64,000 nucleotides of DNA. Source: Euryodendron excelsum. Taxonomy: Eukaryota; Streptophyta; Magnoliopsida; Ericales; Pentaphylacaceae. Made by a program: the position numbers and the translations under genes. The stretch spans positions 21,233,501 through 21,297,500 of the forward strand of contig CM065388.1 in assembly GCA_033060915.1 (NCBI GenBank). The letters run 5' to 3'. Shown here in pieces: positions 11,937 through 22,480 of this stretch. Numbering within the stretch: position 1 is the stretch's first letter; every line of letters starts with the position of its first letter. Below the pieces are notes generated by a model. The model was not told the origin of the DNA and made no database searches. It was given only the letters and a program-made list of their open reading frames with translations.

Positions 11937-12040
11937 TACACTGGCGCCTGTTGCAGTGGCACCAGGCCAAACTTTACACTGGCGCCACTAGGAGTGGCGC
12001 CAGGCCATTTTTTGGCTTGGCGCCACTACTAGTAGTGCCA
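11937..12040. promoter_or_regulatory. Cluster of GGCGCCAC palindromes upstream of the LTR TATA box
   Basis: Three related dyads lie in about 100 bases. The central one (11979-12003) is a perfect inverted repeat with 11-base arms (CTGGCGCCACT and its complement) around AGG. The flanking ones (11941-11965 and about 12014-12036) are imperfect. On the minus strand they sit 15-115 bases upstream of the TATA-like site, so they may be promoter elements or RNA/DNA hairpins. The regulator is unknown. Confidence 0.55.
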
Positions 12041-12977
12041 GCCATTTAGGAAATGTTTAAGGTCGGCAAGCAACGTATCTTTGACTAGATTTGGACGCCT
12101 ATACTAGTGACTACCATGCAATTTTTAGCCTGGCTTCGCTAGGAGTGGCTCTAGAAAGTCCGAGAATGACCCGGAAAGCCGGAAAAGAGCAGGAACACTT
12201 AAAATAGTGTCCTGGAGGTATTTGACTTGAAAAATGAGTACGAGATGTGTCGGAAGGGTTGACCGGGCCTGTAAGGGCAAAACGATCAATCGGACCGGGA
12301 AACTGCCGGGACAGACTCAGACTGTCCTGGAAGAAGACTCAAGATTTGGAAACATTATTTAGAATTTTTTCAAAAGTTGCCGGTTTGATACCCAGAGCCG
12401 GTGTGGTTAGAAAAGGTGACCGGCTCACCAGGGGCAAAACAGTCATTTCGCACCGGGTTTGCCGGAACTGACTCAGAATGATCCGAAAAGGTAAAGGGAG
12501 GTTGAGAACACTATAAAAATTAGTCTCAAGAGGTTACCGGTTTGATACCCAGAGCCAGTATGGTCGAAAAAGAAGACCGGCCCACTAGGGATAAAATGGT
12601 CCTTTTGTACCGGGTTGGCCGGAACTGACTCGGAATGATCCGAAAAGATAAAGGAATGTTGAGAATACTATAAGAAGTAATCTCAGAGGGTTACCGGTTT
12701 GATACCCAGAGCCGGTGTGGTTCCCGGGACATTCGGATGCCTAGGGGCAAAATAGTCATCTTGACCGAAAAGTCTCGGAAAAGGTCCAAAGGGCCGTTTG
12801 GTCATTTTTCACCGAAGTGGGCTAACAGACACTGGTGCGGACCTGGGTTTTGAGTGTTTCCGCCACTCTGACGGCAGTCGTCGTGACACAGGGGTTTATT
12901 GGCAATTCCCTATATCGACCTATTTGTGAGTATTTCCGCTACTCTATCAGTTTTGTGAGTGTTTTCTCTACTCGGAC

Positions 12978-13440
12978 CATCTCAAGGAATAAACTATCTC
13001 GAGAGAGGGATTGGAAAGGGGTCTTACCGTCTTCGAAAAGACATGCTTGAATTGGAACCGTCTCAAGGAATAAACTATCTCGAGAGAGGGATTGGAAAGG
13101 GGTCTTACCGTCTTCGAAAAGACGTGCCTGGATTGGAACCGTCTCGAGGAATAAACTATCTCGAGAGTTGGATTGGAAAGGGGACTTATCATCTCCGAAG
13201 AGACGTGCCTGGGTTGGAACCGTCTCGAGGAATAAACTGTCTTGAAAGAGGGATTGGAAAGGAGACTTATCGTCTCCGAAGAGACGTGCCTGGATTGGAA
13301 CCGTCTTAAGGAATAAACTGTCTCGAGAGAGGGATTAGAAAGGAGTCTTACCGTCTCCGAAAAGACGTGCCTGGATTGGAATAGATTTACCGTCTCGAGG
13401 AATAAACTGTCTCGAGAGAGGGGTTGGAAAGGAAAGGACA
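12978..13440. repeat. 81-base tandem repeat in the solo LTR
   Basis: GGAATAAAC recurs at 12986, 13067, 13148, 13229 and 13310, exactly 81 bases apart, then at 13399 (89). Each unit contains GGAATAAAC, CTCGAGAG, a TTGGAAAGG stretch, TTACCGTCTCCG and AAGACGTGCCTGG. Because 81 is divisible by three, long repetitive ORFs stay open on both strands (12959-13309 plus, 12968-13465 minus); these are artefacts, not genes. Confidence 0.95.
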
Positions 13441-13620
13441 ATGCCCCTAAGGGCATTTTGGTCATTTTGCCTCTATTTGGGCCTAGTGGGCCCGCGAGGC
13501 GATGGACAGATGGGATTTGGACTTAGAGAGTTGGTTTCAGTTAGAATACGCCTACAATGACTTGAAAACAAGTCTGGACGGAGTGTAGACTGCCGAGCAG
13601 TCAAAAATGGGATGCTTACA

Positions 13621-14230
13621 GCCACACTCCCTCTAGGAATGGTATTAATTCTCCTTTTAGGAAATAATCACTTTTGGGTCGGTTTAAGATGAGTTTGGAC
13701 ATATCTTTGAATGTCCTAGTTAAGGTTGGTTTGGGACTCTTGCCCACTGAATCTGTCTTTTTGGGCTCAATTCACCCTACCGGGCCTATTCACTTTAGAT
13801 CTAGCTTGACATATTTATTATCTGGGCTCTCTAAGTTATTCGGCTCACAAAATTAATAAAAGAAAAATCTAAATAAAAGTATACTTGAGTTTAAAATATG
13901 AAGATAGTGACACAAAATGGACCATAATGTATAACAAATCAACCTTACTTCAGAAATAACAAACAAATAAACATTGCACTAATCAAGGTACCGAAACAGT
14001 TTTTTTTTCATTTTCCAGATTCTCGGTACCTCATGGTATTATCTCCTCTGGCACACTCTCACATTCAGAGTCTCTGGTTTGCCGAATCCTTGGCTCATCA
14101 TTTACTTCAAAACAAAGTTCGAAAACGTTCTCATTTTGTGTTTTCTTTCTTCAGTAGGTCACTGAATGAAAGATTTGAGGGATTTAAAATAAAAAAAAAA
14201 AAACATTGCGCTAAATTAGGGTATTAAATT
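13621..14230. other. Flank right of the solo LTR, probable continuation of the interrupted element
   Basis: The sequence resumes with the duplicated GCCAC. It probably continues the 5' LTR or upstream flank of the left Tat element, but no LTR terminus could be fixed. No credible gene. Confidence 0.4.
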
Positions 14231-14920
14231 TATCAAATATTGATTAAATTTCATTATTGACTATAGCATTACAACATTTCGAACAATGAATATTTAAAAA
14301 TTAATTTAAAATCTGAAAAAAATAGAGTTATAATATAGTAATCTTTATTCTTTTATGATCGATCACTAACACCATACAAAATTTGAATAAGATTTTTTCT
14401 ACTCTCTCTTCGTCATGTTTGTTATTTCTCTCTGTCCTTTTTCTTTTATTTGAAATCTTCTCTTTATCCGTAGTATAATATATAGATGCATAATATCTGT
14501 TGAAAGTTTTACTTTCGTTTAAAATATAATTTTATAATTATAGTAAGGGGCTAATAATTTCAGGCCATTATGTGCTTTTCCAAAAACCCTCTTATAGGAG
14601 CCCTATCGTATAAAGGGACTATAAAATTAATAATACAAAATAACTATAAAACTAATACTTTTTTAATATTAGTAATTAAAGACTAAACAACAGTTATGAG
14701 TAACGTGAGGCATATATGTATATTAAGATATAAAGAGATCCCAAAAGTAAATTTTCAGCTCTTCAAGTGTAAATTTCCTATAAATTTGAACTTTCTTTTT
14801 AATTTGTTCAAGGTGCTGAAATATTTTATCGAGGTGCCATGTAAGATCATTAGAGGCTACCTCCCAAAAAAGTTTTAAATCATTTTCCACGAATCATTCA
14901 CTTAAAGGGATCTAGCCTTT
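14231..14920. other. AT-rich intergenic DNA
   Basis: No coding, RNA or transposon signal is seen; there are only short AT-rich runs and chance ORFs. Confidence 0.6.
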
Positions 14921-14929
14921 GCTATGGCT

Positions 14930-15830
14930 ATGGTCCTTGCCAGACAAATGATATATTCTAATTTACAAAAAACTGAAACCCTTTTAAACCGTTTTCCAAA
15001 ATTCCAAATCAAGTTTGAAAATCATTCCCAGTCGGAAGTCCAAATTTGTATTCCAAACTTGGAAACCTCTTTCAAACTTCAAAACCCAGGCTGTTTTCAA
15101 CATCTCAAATCCCAAGTTCTCCTTTCAAGATTCCAAAACACCATTCCAAGTCATCAATGTCACTCTAAAAAAATTTCAAAAACCCTTTTTTAAGTTTCAA
15201 ATAAAAAATTTTTTCAGAAGTCTCAAATCATTTTCCAAAACCTCAAAGTCTCCAACCTATTTTCAAGATCCCCAAAAACTATTCTAAGCCCTATAAAGAC
15301 ACCTCCAATTTTCAAAGTGAAAGCTCACAAGTTCCAATTCATTTTTTCAAGCACTTTCAAACGTCAAGCCATGTCCCAAAGTGACAACTCTTTTTTAAAA
15401 TAAAAATAAAAAAAAAAAACTTCATATCAAACATTTTTGTCATATGTACTCTTGCATGCACTATAATTGACTTAATTCTCACTAAATAAGAAGCGTAGGC
15501 AACTTGAAAATTTAAATGTAGTCACCATGTCATTCAAATGGACATTTTTCAAAACCTCACTTTAATCTTAAGATTCGTAACCTTTTCAAGCTTTCTTCCA
15601 ACCCTACTTTCCAAATCTTCTTTGAAACACCATGTCCTTCAAAGAGACTTTCTCTAAAAGTGTCTTTCCAAATTCTCTATTTGCAAATATCTTATTCACG
15701 CCATACTTTCTAAAAGCCATCGTGCATATATGCATAATGATGACCAACCTCGTACCTTTTCAAAACCGTCAAGCCTCTTTTTTCAAAAGTGGAAATAAGA
15801 ATCAGAGATTAGTAAATAGATCTATATGAT
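14930..15830 (+). repeat. Diverged fragment resembling the 5 kb Tat LTR, plus orientation
   Basis: The pyrimidine-rich text with recurring TTCAAA, CCAAAT and TTTCCAAA resembles the LTR part at 1-1200. A short block, GCGTAGGCAAC followed about 20 bases later by TAGTCACCA (15490-15530), echoes the TACGTAGGCAACC/GCGGTCAC block of the family. Similarity is by eye and low complexity may mislead. Confidence 0.35.
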
Positions 15831-15914
15831 GAAGCGACATTAGATACCGATTATCAGACAATGTGGAATGCTAATACCTTCCTTACCTGTAACCAAACAC
15901 TTGAATATAGATCT

Positions 15915-16300
15915 CTAGTTTGCAAGACCCAGATCTCATCTTTAGTCCTAGTAAATGGAAATGGGGAAAGTAATATTTCTCTAGGGGTCTAAGTCAAGGT
16001 GACCCGTTTCCCGTACCTTTTTCCTTTTTTATGCAGAAGGTTTCTCCGCTTTAATTACTCAAACAATGAGAGAAAATGTGCTTCATGTTATTGCAATGGC
16101 TAGGAGTGGGCCAATATTTCACACGGTGTCGACAGATGATAACTTGTTGTTTGTAAATTCTACGGAAGCAAAGGTTTCAAAATGAAGGAGAACCTTATTC
16201 AGTGCAAAGAGGCATTTGGGCAGACAGTTAATTTTGAGAAGTCGGCACTTTCCTTTAGTCCTAATACTTTAGATGACCTCAAGAACGTTAAAATCTATAT
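15915..16300 (+). pseudogene. LINE (non-LTR retrotransposon) reverse transcriptase fragment
   Basis: Three adjacent frames read RGLSQGDPF (around 15983), then YAEGFSALITQTMRENVLHV and a FHTVSTDDNLLFVNSTEA block, then CKEAFGQTVNFEKSALSFSP. These are, in order, the G-RQGDPLSP, AEGFSALL, FADDSLLF and GQxINFEKS motifs of plant L1-type RTs. The catalytic FADD has become STDD and at least two frameshifts plus a stop are present. Only this RT core is left; there is no poly(A) tail or endonuclease. It is a dead fragment. Confidence 0.88.
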
Positions 16301-16684
16301 TACTGGGACGCATCTTCTTTTTCTAGTTGATTAATATAAATTCTTTATTTTAATATATATGTGTATATATATTGCTACATGACAGTGTGAGAAAGGATAT
16401 ATATGCCGTGCAGAAAAACAAATGGGGAGTAGTTAACTATATGGAAGAATTTATATACTCCCTCTGTCTTATTCTATGTCTTGTTTTTGCTAATTTGAAA
16501 AATCCATATTATGGCTGAGCTTTAAAATTCGTACTGCTTTCTTCTTCTTTTTGTTGTTGCATGAAAACTCGTAAAGTTTGATCACTACTTTCCTAAGTTA
16601 CCCCGTTTGAAATATAATTACAAGTTACGACTCTCAAAAAATGATAAATTACAACAACTTCTCTTGAAGTAAGTATTTAATAAT
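16301..16684. other. Intergenic DNA with a Stowaway-like end
   Basis: At 16456 TACTCCCTCTGTCTTA resembles a Stowaway MITE end; a possible partner (GGGACGGAGGA) is at 20191. The 3.7 kb spacing and the missing TA duplication on the right make the pairing doubtful. Otherwise AT-rich with no gene. Confidence 0.35.
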
Positions 16685-16892
16685 TACAGATAGTATGCCT
16701 AAAGTTTTTAAAATAACACTAATCTCCCCTATTTGTCTAGTTATTTAGACAGAGTTATTGGAGGAAGACAATTTACCTTTTTAACCCTCAATTGACTGCG
16801 ATGTTTTGTCTACAAAAGTCAAAAATTTTGAAAAGACCAAATATCTATTTCCCTTCTCTCTCCTTCTCTAATTGTTGCCTCCTTCCTCTCCC

Positions 16893-17095
16893 CCAGTGTT
16901 TTGAAAATCGAATTGGACCAGTCCAGCCAGTTTGACAGAAAAAATCATGAACGAGTTTAGTTGTCGGTCCTCTGTCAACTGTTCTCATTTAGAAACTGCT
17001 CTATTTTGTAAAATCGTTCAAAATCATGGTTTAACCACTGGACCATGTGAACCATAAGCGGTTGAAGTGAACCGGACTATTTTTTAACAGTCTTA
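16893..17095. mobile_element. Short hAT-like MITE remnant with AACCGG motifs
   Basis: CAGTGTTTTGAAAATCGAAT at the left and the complement of ATTTTTTAACAGTC at the right form imperfect inverted ends around GGACC/AACCGG-type repeats. It resembles the better preserved element at 24596-24991. No target duplication was seen. Confidence 0.35.
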
Positions 17096-18348
17096 AATAG
17101 GGCTCATGTTTTAACACCTTTTGCTTGGAAAAACAAGAGCACTCTTTTTACTTCAAAAAGCACCTCCCGAGAAACTTGTTTACTCATATACTTTGAGAGC
17201 AATGCTATTTACAGCCACACCTGAAGGTTAGACACTGTTAGACAATTGACACGTTAGTTGGACCCCATCATCAACTAGTGGGGCCAGTTGATGTGTCAAT
17301 CATCCACCTTACGGCGCGACTATAAATAGAAAAATTCATACATTGAATGTGATATTATTAATTTAACCAACACTCTCTTTTTCTCTCTTCTTTTACTCTC
17401 TCTTTAATAATACATACATGAATATACATATATATACATAAAGAGCCATATATATATACACGTATTTCCTAAATGCCTTTGGACCACAGGATATGACTAT
17501 TTATCTAAGTGTAAACCAATTGATCATCTCTCTTTCTCTTAAATAAATGACCTGAACACATAGGGTTATTGCGATTAGAGAGAGATACCGTTGGTTTGAT
17601 TTTTCTTCTAATCACCTTATAACTTTACATTATTACAAAACAAATGCTTATTGTTTTTATTCATATTATAATGTTTCTTTTAAGAAATTAGTTATTTTGA
17701 TAATTTTGAATTTAAAATAATATTTACTAACGTAATTATGACATCACAATTTAATTTCGATTGACCCTAACAGTTGAATCATTAACCCATAATTTTGTAT
17801 TTAAAACATTGTTCTCCCCCATTATTTCCTAATCTTCCTCACACCACCAATCACCACCACAACTTCAAAATATACCACCATCATCATTCTCTCTCTCAGC
17901 CCAAGGCTCCAAATCCCAAACCACGCCATCATGAGCCCACCCGCACTGCCACCAACCCCAAATCAATCCCCCACCAACCAATCCATTGTAAACTCATCAC
18001 CACCGTAGCCCCTATTTGGCACCACCATTACAAACTTGGCAACGCCCACTCTAACCTCAGCGCTTGTCGGTAACTAGTCTCTGTGGAAAACTATCACCAC
18101 TACTAATCAATCACTGTTCCACCACTATCTATTGTGATGCATACCAAAATATAAATATGATTGCGTCTTGCTATGTATATATGTATATGGCATGTATGTG
18201 TGCCTCTGTGAGGGCTATGTGTGTTGATTTGGGAGGAAACTTATAAAACCAAGTAAATAGAGTTTTATTAAATTTTGATTGTTTTCATTGTTTCTTGGTG
18301 AGAAAAATAATCTATCCTAATACATGAAGGAAAAATCTCAATTGGTGT

Positions 18349-18968
18349 TGAAAAACCTAACCTTTACTATATTTTGTCGAAAGAAACTAAACTCTATAAT
18401 ATTAGGTTAAGATGTAATGACAATAAGCAATATTCTATAATGCAAGACAAAATAGAGAATAAATCATTCAATCAAGAGCACACCAGCCTTTTGTTGTGAA
18501 AACCCTTAAATGAGAGAAAAATTATGTGTCCCCTTTGTCGGACAAAGATCATGCATTATAACTTATAATTCAAATGGTTATAAGACTCTTTACAATCAAA
18601 ACCTATCAACTCGTTGATCTAATGATTGTTTAGATCTTGTTCATTGTTTTTACCCTTGACATCTTGCGAGGATCACATCATGTCTATTTTGCAAGCCTAC
18701 TGTTTTTGCCCTCGACATCCCTTGAAGATCCCACGATGTCTTGTTCTACAACCAGCGCACTGTTTTTGCCCTCGAGATTCCTCGAAATTTATCGACATCC
18801 CTCGAAGTCCCCTTCATCAGCCAAGATGTATCATACAAATTTTTCTTATTACGATCTTGTATGAATAAATTTCAAATCATTTCCAAATGCTTGTGATTGA
18901 TATCCCAATTCTCCAAATTATATCAAACAAGATTTGACACGAAATTTAACCAATTACATAACCTTATA
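18349..18968 (-). mobile_element. Solo Copia LTR, internally shortened
   Basis: Read on the minus strand this matches the LTR of the Copia element at 37482-41516 from its first bases (TATAAGGTTATGTAATTGG against TCTAAGTTTATGTAATTGG) to its terminal TTTTTCA. Perfect 5-base duplications GGTGT flank it (18344-18348 and 18969-18973). It is 620 bases against 995 in the full 5' LTR. The missing part corresponds to about 37835-38195 of the full copy and includes its TATA box. The small ORFs at 18626-18868 fall in the GATGTC/CTCGAGG repeats and are not genes. Confidence 0.93.
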
Positions 18969-18973
18969 GGTGT

Positions 18974-19585
18974 CTTTAAAGCTAAGTTACGATAATTATC
19001 TTGATAACTACAATTATTTTTAAATTTTATACTCTGTTTACCATATTCACTTGCCAATATTGATTAGATCACATCTCCTGTGATTCAATCAACCACAATA
19101 ACTATCATTTCTGGTGATTCAATTTATCGCAACGACTATCATCTCCTATAATAATGGAAGATTAGGCACGCATCGCATGTGCCCACCCTAATGTATATTA
19201 TATCAACGATAAATTCGAGAAGGTATGTTGATACCTTCCTTCCATAACTACAATTCACAAACCAGTACAATTTTTAGGCAAAAATTTGACCTCTGCAATT
19301 CAACTACAGAATCCCATTAACATCACCAAATTTCATCCCATTAATTTAGGGATCAAACCCACAAACTAACCGTGTGAGAGAATATATATACATATAGATA
19401 ATGATCATTTTGTGTGTATGTGTGTCTATACATACATATGTGTGTGCATGTTGATATTTATATGTGTATATATATATATATAGGTGACCGATTGGAGGAG
19501 GAGGAGCCTCGGATGAGGAAGTGGGCCATGAGGTTGTCCACGGCTGATGGTAGCGGCGGTTGGTAGAGGGCTTTGGGTGTTGGTC

Positions 19586-19590
<5 letters not shown>
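18974..19590. other. Intergenic DNA
   Basis: AT-rich sequence with short TATATA runs near 19390-19480. No gene is seen. Confidence 0.55.

Positions 19591-19632
<42 letters not shown>
19591..19632. repeat. (GA)n microsatellite
   Basis: An uninterrupted run of 21 GA units. It generates the Leu-Ser repeat in a minus-strand chance ORF. Confidence 0.98.
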
Positions 19633-19635
<3 letters not shown>

Positions 19636-20429
19636 TATATATGGGGTAGAGGAGATGGTATGGGAGTAGAAGACTGTTTTTGTATAAAACATCTGGTCAT
19701 AGAGATTAAGATTTGTTAATGGAGGTTGAACGGTGGATCAATGTGGGTGTTTTAATGGAGTCATGAATATGGGTTTGTAATGGAGAACCTATGATGGGCT
19801 TTCGCTCTGGAACAAGTGTTGTGACTGAGTTAACTTGGCCTTTCCTTCAGCAGAGTTAACTCAGTTTGTTAGTTTAATGTGTTAAATAATTTCATCATGT
19901 TCATTCAAGGGTAAATTTGGGATGTGAAAAAATATATAAGGTGTCAACGTTGACCCCAAAGACTGACCAACGGTTGGGAGAATTTGAAACTGGTAACTAA
20001 ATCAAAAGCGATATGAGTGTTATTTTTAAAATTATAAGATAACTATCCGTCATTATCAAATAATTTAAATAAGTTCAGTATAATTTACTCAAAAAATTTA
20101 ATCAAATAATATAAACAGTAACTCTATAGATCTATCGTTCAAATATGTTTTTCTTAAATTGTGTACATGATTATCAGTAAAACGTAAAAAGGGACGGAGG
20201 ACTTTCAAAATGATATGCATTAGGAGTATAATTTTCTGTTTCGCAACTCGTTTGGGATCCGTAACATACTGGTTCCTCTGTTGCTTCTAATCTAAATAGC
20301 ACTTGTCATCTGCATCTTGTAATCATCAAGAAGTTTGGCTGCTCAGTGTCGTCTGTTAATCAGTTTGTAAACTTGGTTGTCTAACGTGCTTGCTTACCTA
20401 ATCGACACACACTGTTTTTATTTTATTTT

Positions 20430-22480
20430 AGAATAAATTACACTAATCACTCTTAAAATTTTGACTTAATACACATATTACTTCCTTACTTATTAGAAAT
20501 TATATTGACCTCCTTTATTAGAATTTATTGGGAAAGGAGTTACCTAAAATTGTAAAATGACCTTTTCACCCTTATCTTCTCAAAAAAGTGTTTGTAGTGC
20601 CAAATTTATTTATATAAGCTAAAAAAGTCAACAAACAGAGCAAATGCGAAATAAATAACTCATTCACTCACTCTCTCTCTCTCTCTACTAAATAATATTT
20701 ATGTATACACTACACAGATCCGGCGACCCAGCTTCACCGGCCATATGTTCCTTTTCTATGATAATTCATCCTCAAACAAACCATGCTCCATCGTTGACCA
20801 CAACACCAAATGCCATATTTCATCACCCAAACCCATTGCCTTACAATTAATCAAACCAACCAAAACCTCACTGTGAATGCCTTAATAACAGCCATGGCAA
20901 TTGGCGATAGATCTGGAGAAAGAGAGAGAGACGAAGGGTTACCACCGACACCAACGATCTCCATCGCCATCGATCACCACCATCAATTAATCACCACAAC
21001 AACTAATTGGATCGGAAAAAGCTAAGGTTTGTTCAAGCACAATCAATCGAAGATGAGAAAAAAAGTTTTGGGTAGAAGGGTTATTCGCTGCCGGAAACCA
21101 TGGTGGTGATGGTGGGTGCCTGGGTGGGGGGATGTTTTGGTCATGGAGTGGTGGTGGCGGCGAAGGGAGGGGTTGGGGTGGGTTTCAATGGGGTGTTGGT
21201 GGAGATTGGTTTCGTCGGAGTTGCTGTCGTGCGTGGTGGGGGTAAGGTTTTTTTTGTTGCGACGCAGGTGGTGTTGTGCGGTGGAGGGGAATTTGTTAAG
21301 GGGGTGGTGGTGCACAATGGGGTTGGGAGGGCATAGACATGGGTAGGGATGTTAATCGGCCCGACTCAGGTCATGGCCGGCCTGGCTTGAGTCGGGCTTT
21401 ACGGACTTCTGTCATTTTTGGACGGGTCAAAATGTAAAGAAAAAAATCCAAGCCCAACTCATGGCCCTAGAAATGGATTTGGGCTCGAGCTTGGGGTCGC
21501 CCTGCCAACTTGGGCCTTGGGCCTCAAATTTCGGCCTAATTTTTTTTTTTAGTATTATGTTTTTAAAACTAATAAATTTAGTTATAATAAATTATACACT
21601 ATGTTCTATGAATTAGAAATTTATTTGTAAGCTTATATATATTTAATTTATTGGAACTTACATAAAAAATTTTATACCTACATTTATTATATTAATTAAT
21701 AAGAATTACTAACTAAGGTAAATTATTTATATAATTACATTTATAAAATTAACAAACGTGCTTAGAAAAAAAAAATTTAAAAATGAGGGGTCACAAATTT
21801 GAGTGGAGGGTGTTTAAAAAAAATTAAATTAAATTTAAAAGGAAAAGAGTTGTTTGGAAGGAGGACTTCATGAGCTTGGGCTCGGGCTCTCAAGTCAAAT
21901 TTCGGCTTAAGTTTGGACTTGGGCCTGACTTAGACTTCCAGAAAGGAACCTAGGCCTACTTATAGAGTACTCAGGCTCGGATGGCCCATTAATCTCAGAC
22001 CGAATTTACAACCCTAGTCATGGGTGGAGTGGGGGTTGGAATTTGTTAGGTCTCGATGGTGTTGGTTATGGAGACAGCAATAGTGGCAGTGCCCTACGGT
22101 GGCGGTGGTATAAATAGTGCGGTGGTTTAGGGAGGTGGTGGGGGGATTCGAGCTTCCTGTTACAAGGTTGCAGCAGGGGTGGGTCTATGATGGAGGTTTG
22201 GCAAGGAAATAGAGGAGAGGGGAAGGATAAATGAGAAGTACGACGTGGCAAAAATTGATTGGTTCATGTGTATATGATGAAGTCCAGATGGCATATTATT
22301 TAGAATTGATAAATGTATTCACTTATCTAGATTTTATAAATCATATTTTAAGGGCAAATTAGAAAATTTGAAAATTTTGTTACTTGACTCAGTCAACATC
22401 CATCAATTGACTAACGTTGCATCAACGGTAGTGTAAATTTTAATACGTCAATAGTAATTTGTGTATTAAATTAAAATGAA
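20430..22480. mobile_element. Possible Mutator-like element with AT-rich inverted ends
   Basis: The left end (AATAAATTACACTAATCACT ... GACTTAATACACATATTAC) resembles the reverse complement of the right end (AGTAAATTATACGGTTCA ... TTTAATACACAAATTAC). The interior is CCACCATC-rich on the left and GGTGGTGG-rich on the right (20810-21340, 22020-22160), giving His/Pro or Gly/Val chance ORFs on both strands. A hAT MITE is nested at 21344-22016. No target duplication was fixed. It may be a relative of the element at 16685-20052. Confidence 0.4.
21344..22016. mobile_element. hAT-type MITE with GGGCT/GGCCC-rich ends
   Basis: The ends are TAGGGATGTTAATCGG and, complemented, TAGGGTTGTAAATTCGG. Near-perfect 8-base duplications flank it: GACATGGG (21336-21343) and GTCATGGG (22017-22024), 7 of 8 bases. 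An 8-base duplication is the hAT hallmark. The arms are rich in GGGCTCGGGCTC-like words; the middle is AT-rich with no ORF. Confidence 0.85.

Larger units (their letters stand above)
8627..13620 (-). mobile_element. Solo LTR of the 5 kb-LTR Tat family, complete
   Basis: The LTR starts TGTCGCACCC and ends GGATGCTTACA on the plus strand; minus-strand orientation is inferred from the related element at 44552-58483. It is flanked by perfect 5-base target duplications GCCAC at 8622-8626 and 13621-13625, which fixes both ends and shows a single insertion later reduced to one LTR. At 4994 bases it is far longer than most plant LTRs (often 0.2-2 kb). It holds a 2 kb purine-rich segment (9180-11100), an ATAAATAC TATA-like site, palindromes near 11940-12040 and an 81-base tandem array. 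Its many small ORFs are unsupported. Confidence 0.95.
16685..20052. mobile_element. Possible Mutator-like non-autonomous element (degenerate)
   Basis: The left edge (GATAGTATGCC ... TTTAAAATAACACTAATC) and the reverse complement of the right edge (GATAGTTATCTT ... TTTAAAAATAACACTCAT) look like one terminal inverted repeat of about 45 bases. The interior has CCACCAC-rich text on one side (17795-18060) and its GGTGG-like counterpart on the other (about 19490-19570), which gives low-complexity His/Pro ORFs. A solo Copia LTR is nested inside. No clear 9-base duplication was found. Confidence 0.35.

Noticed and set aside
12978..13440. CRISPR-like regular repeat spacing
   Set aside because: Units are contiguous with no unique spacers, the genome is plant nuclear, and there are no cas genes.
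12959..13465. Long repetitive ORFs on both strands (27-residue repeats)
   Set aside because: They lie in an 81-base tandem array inside a solo LTR; the period is divisible by three, so all frames lacking stops stay open. The homologous site in another LTR has a different unit.
17795..18073. His/Pro-rich ORF
   Set aside because: Low-complexity CCACCA text in a probable non-autonomous transposon; no domain, and similar ORFs arise on the other strand at 21043-21315.
19426..19692. ORF with a Leu-Ser repeat
   Set aside because: The repeat is a (GA)n microsatellite read on the minus strand.
16458..20201. A single 3.7 kb Stowaway element
   Set aside because: Both ends resemble CTCCCTCCGTCC but the right TA duplication is missing and the size is far beyond typical; kept only as a note.
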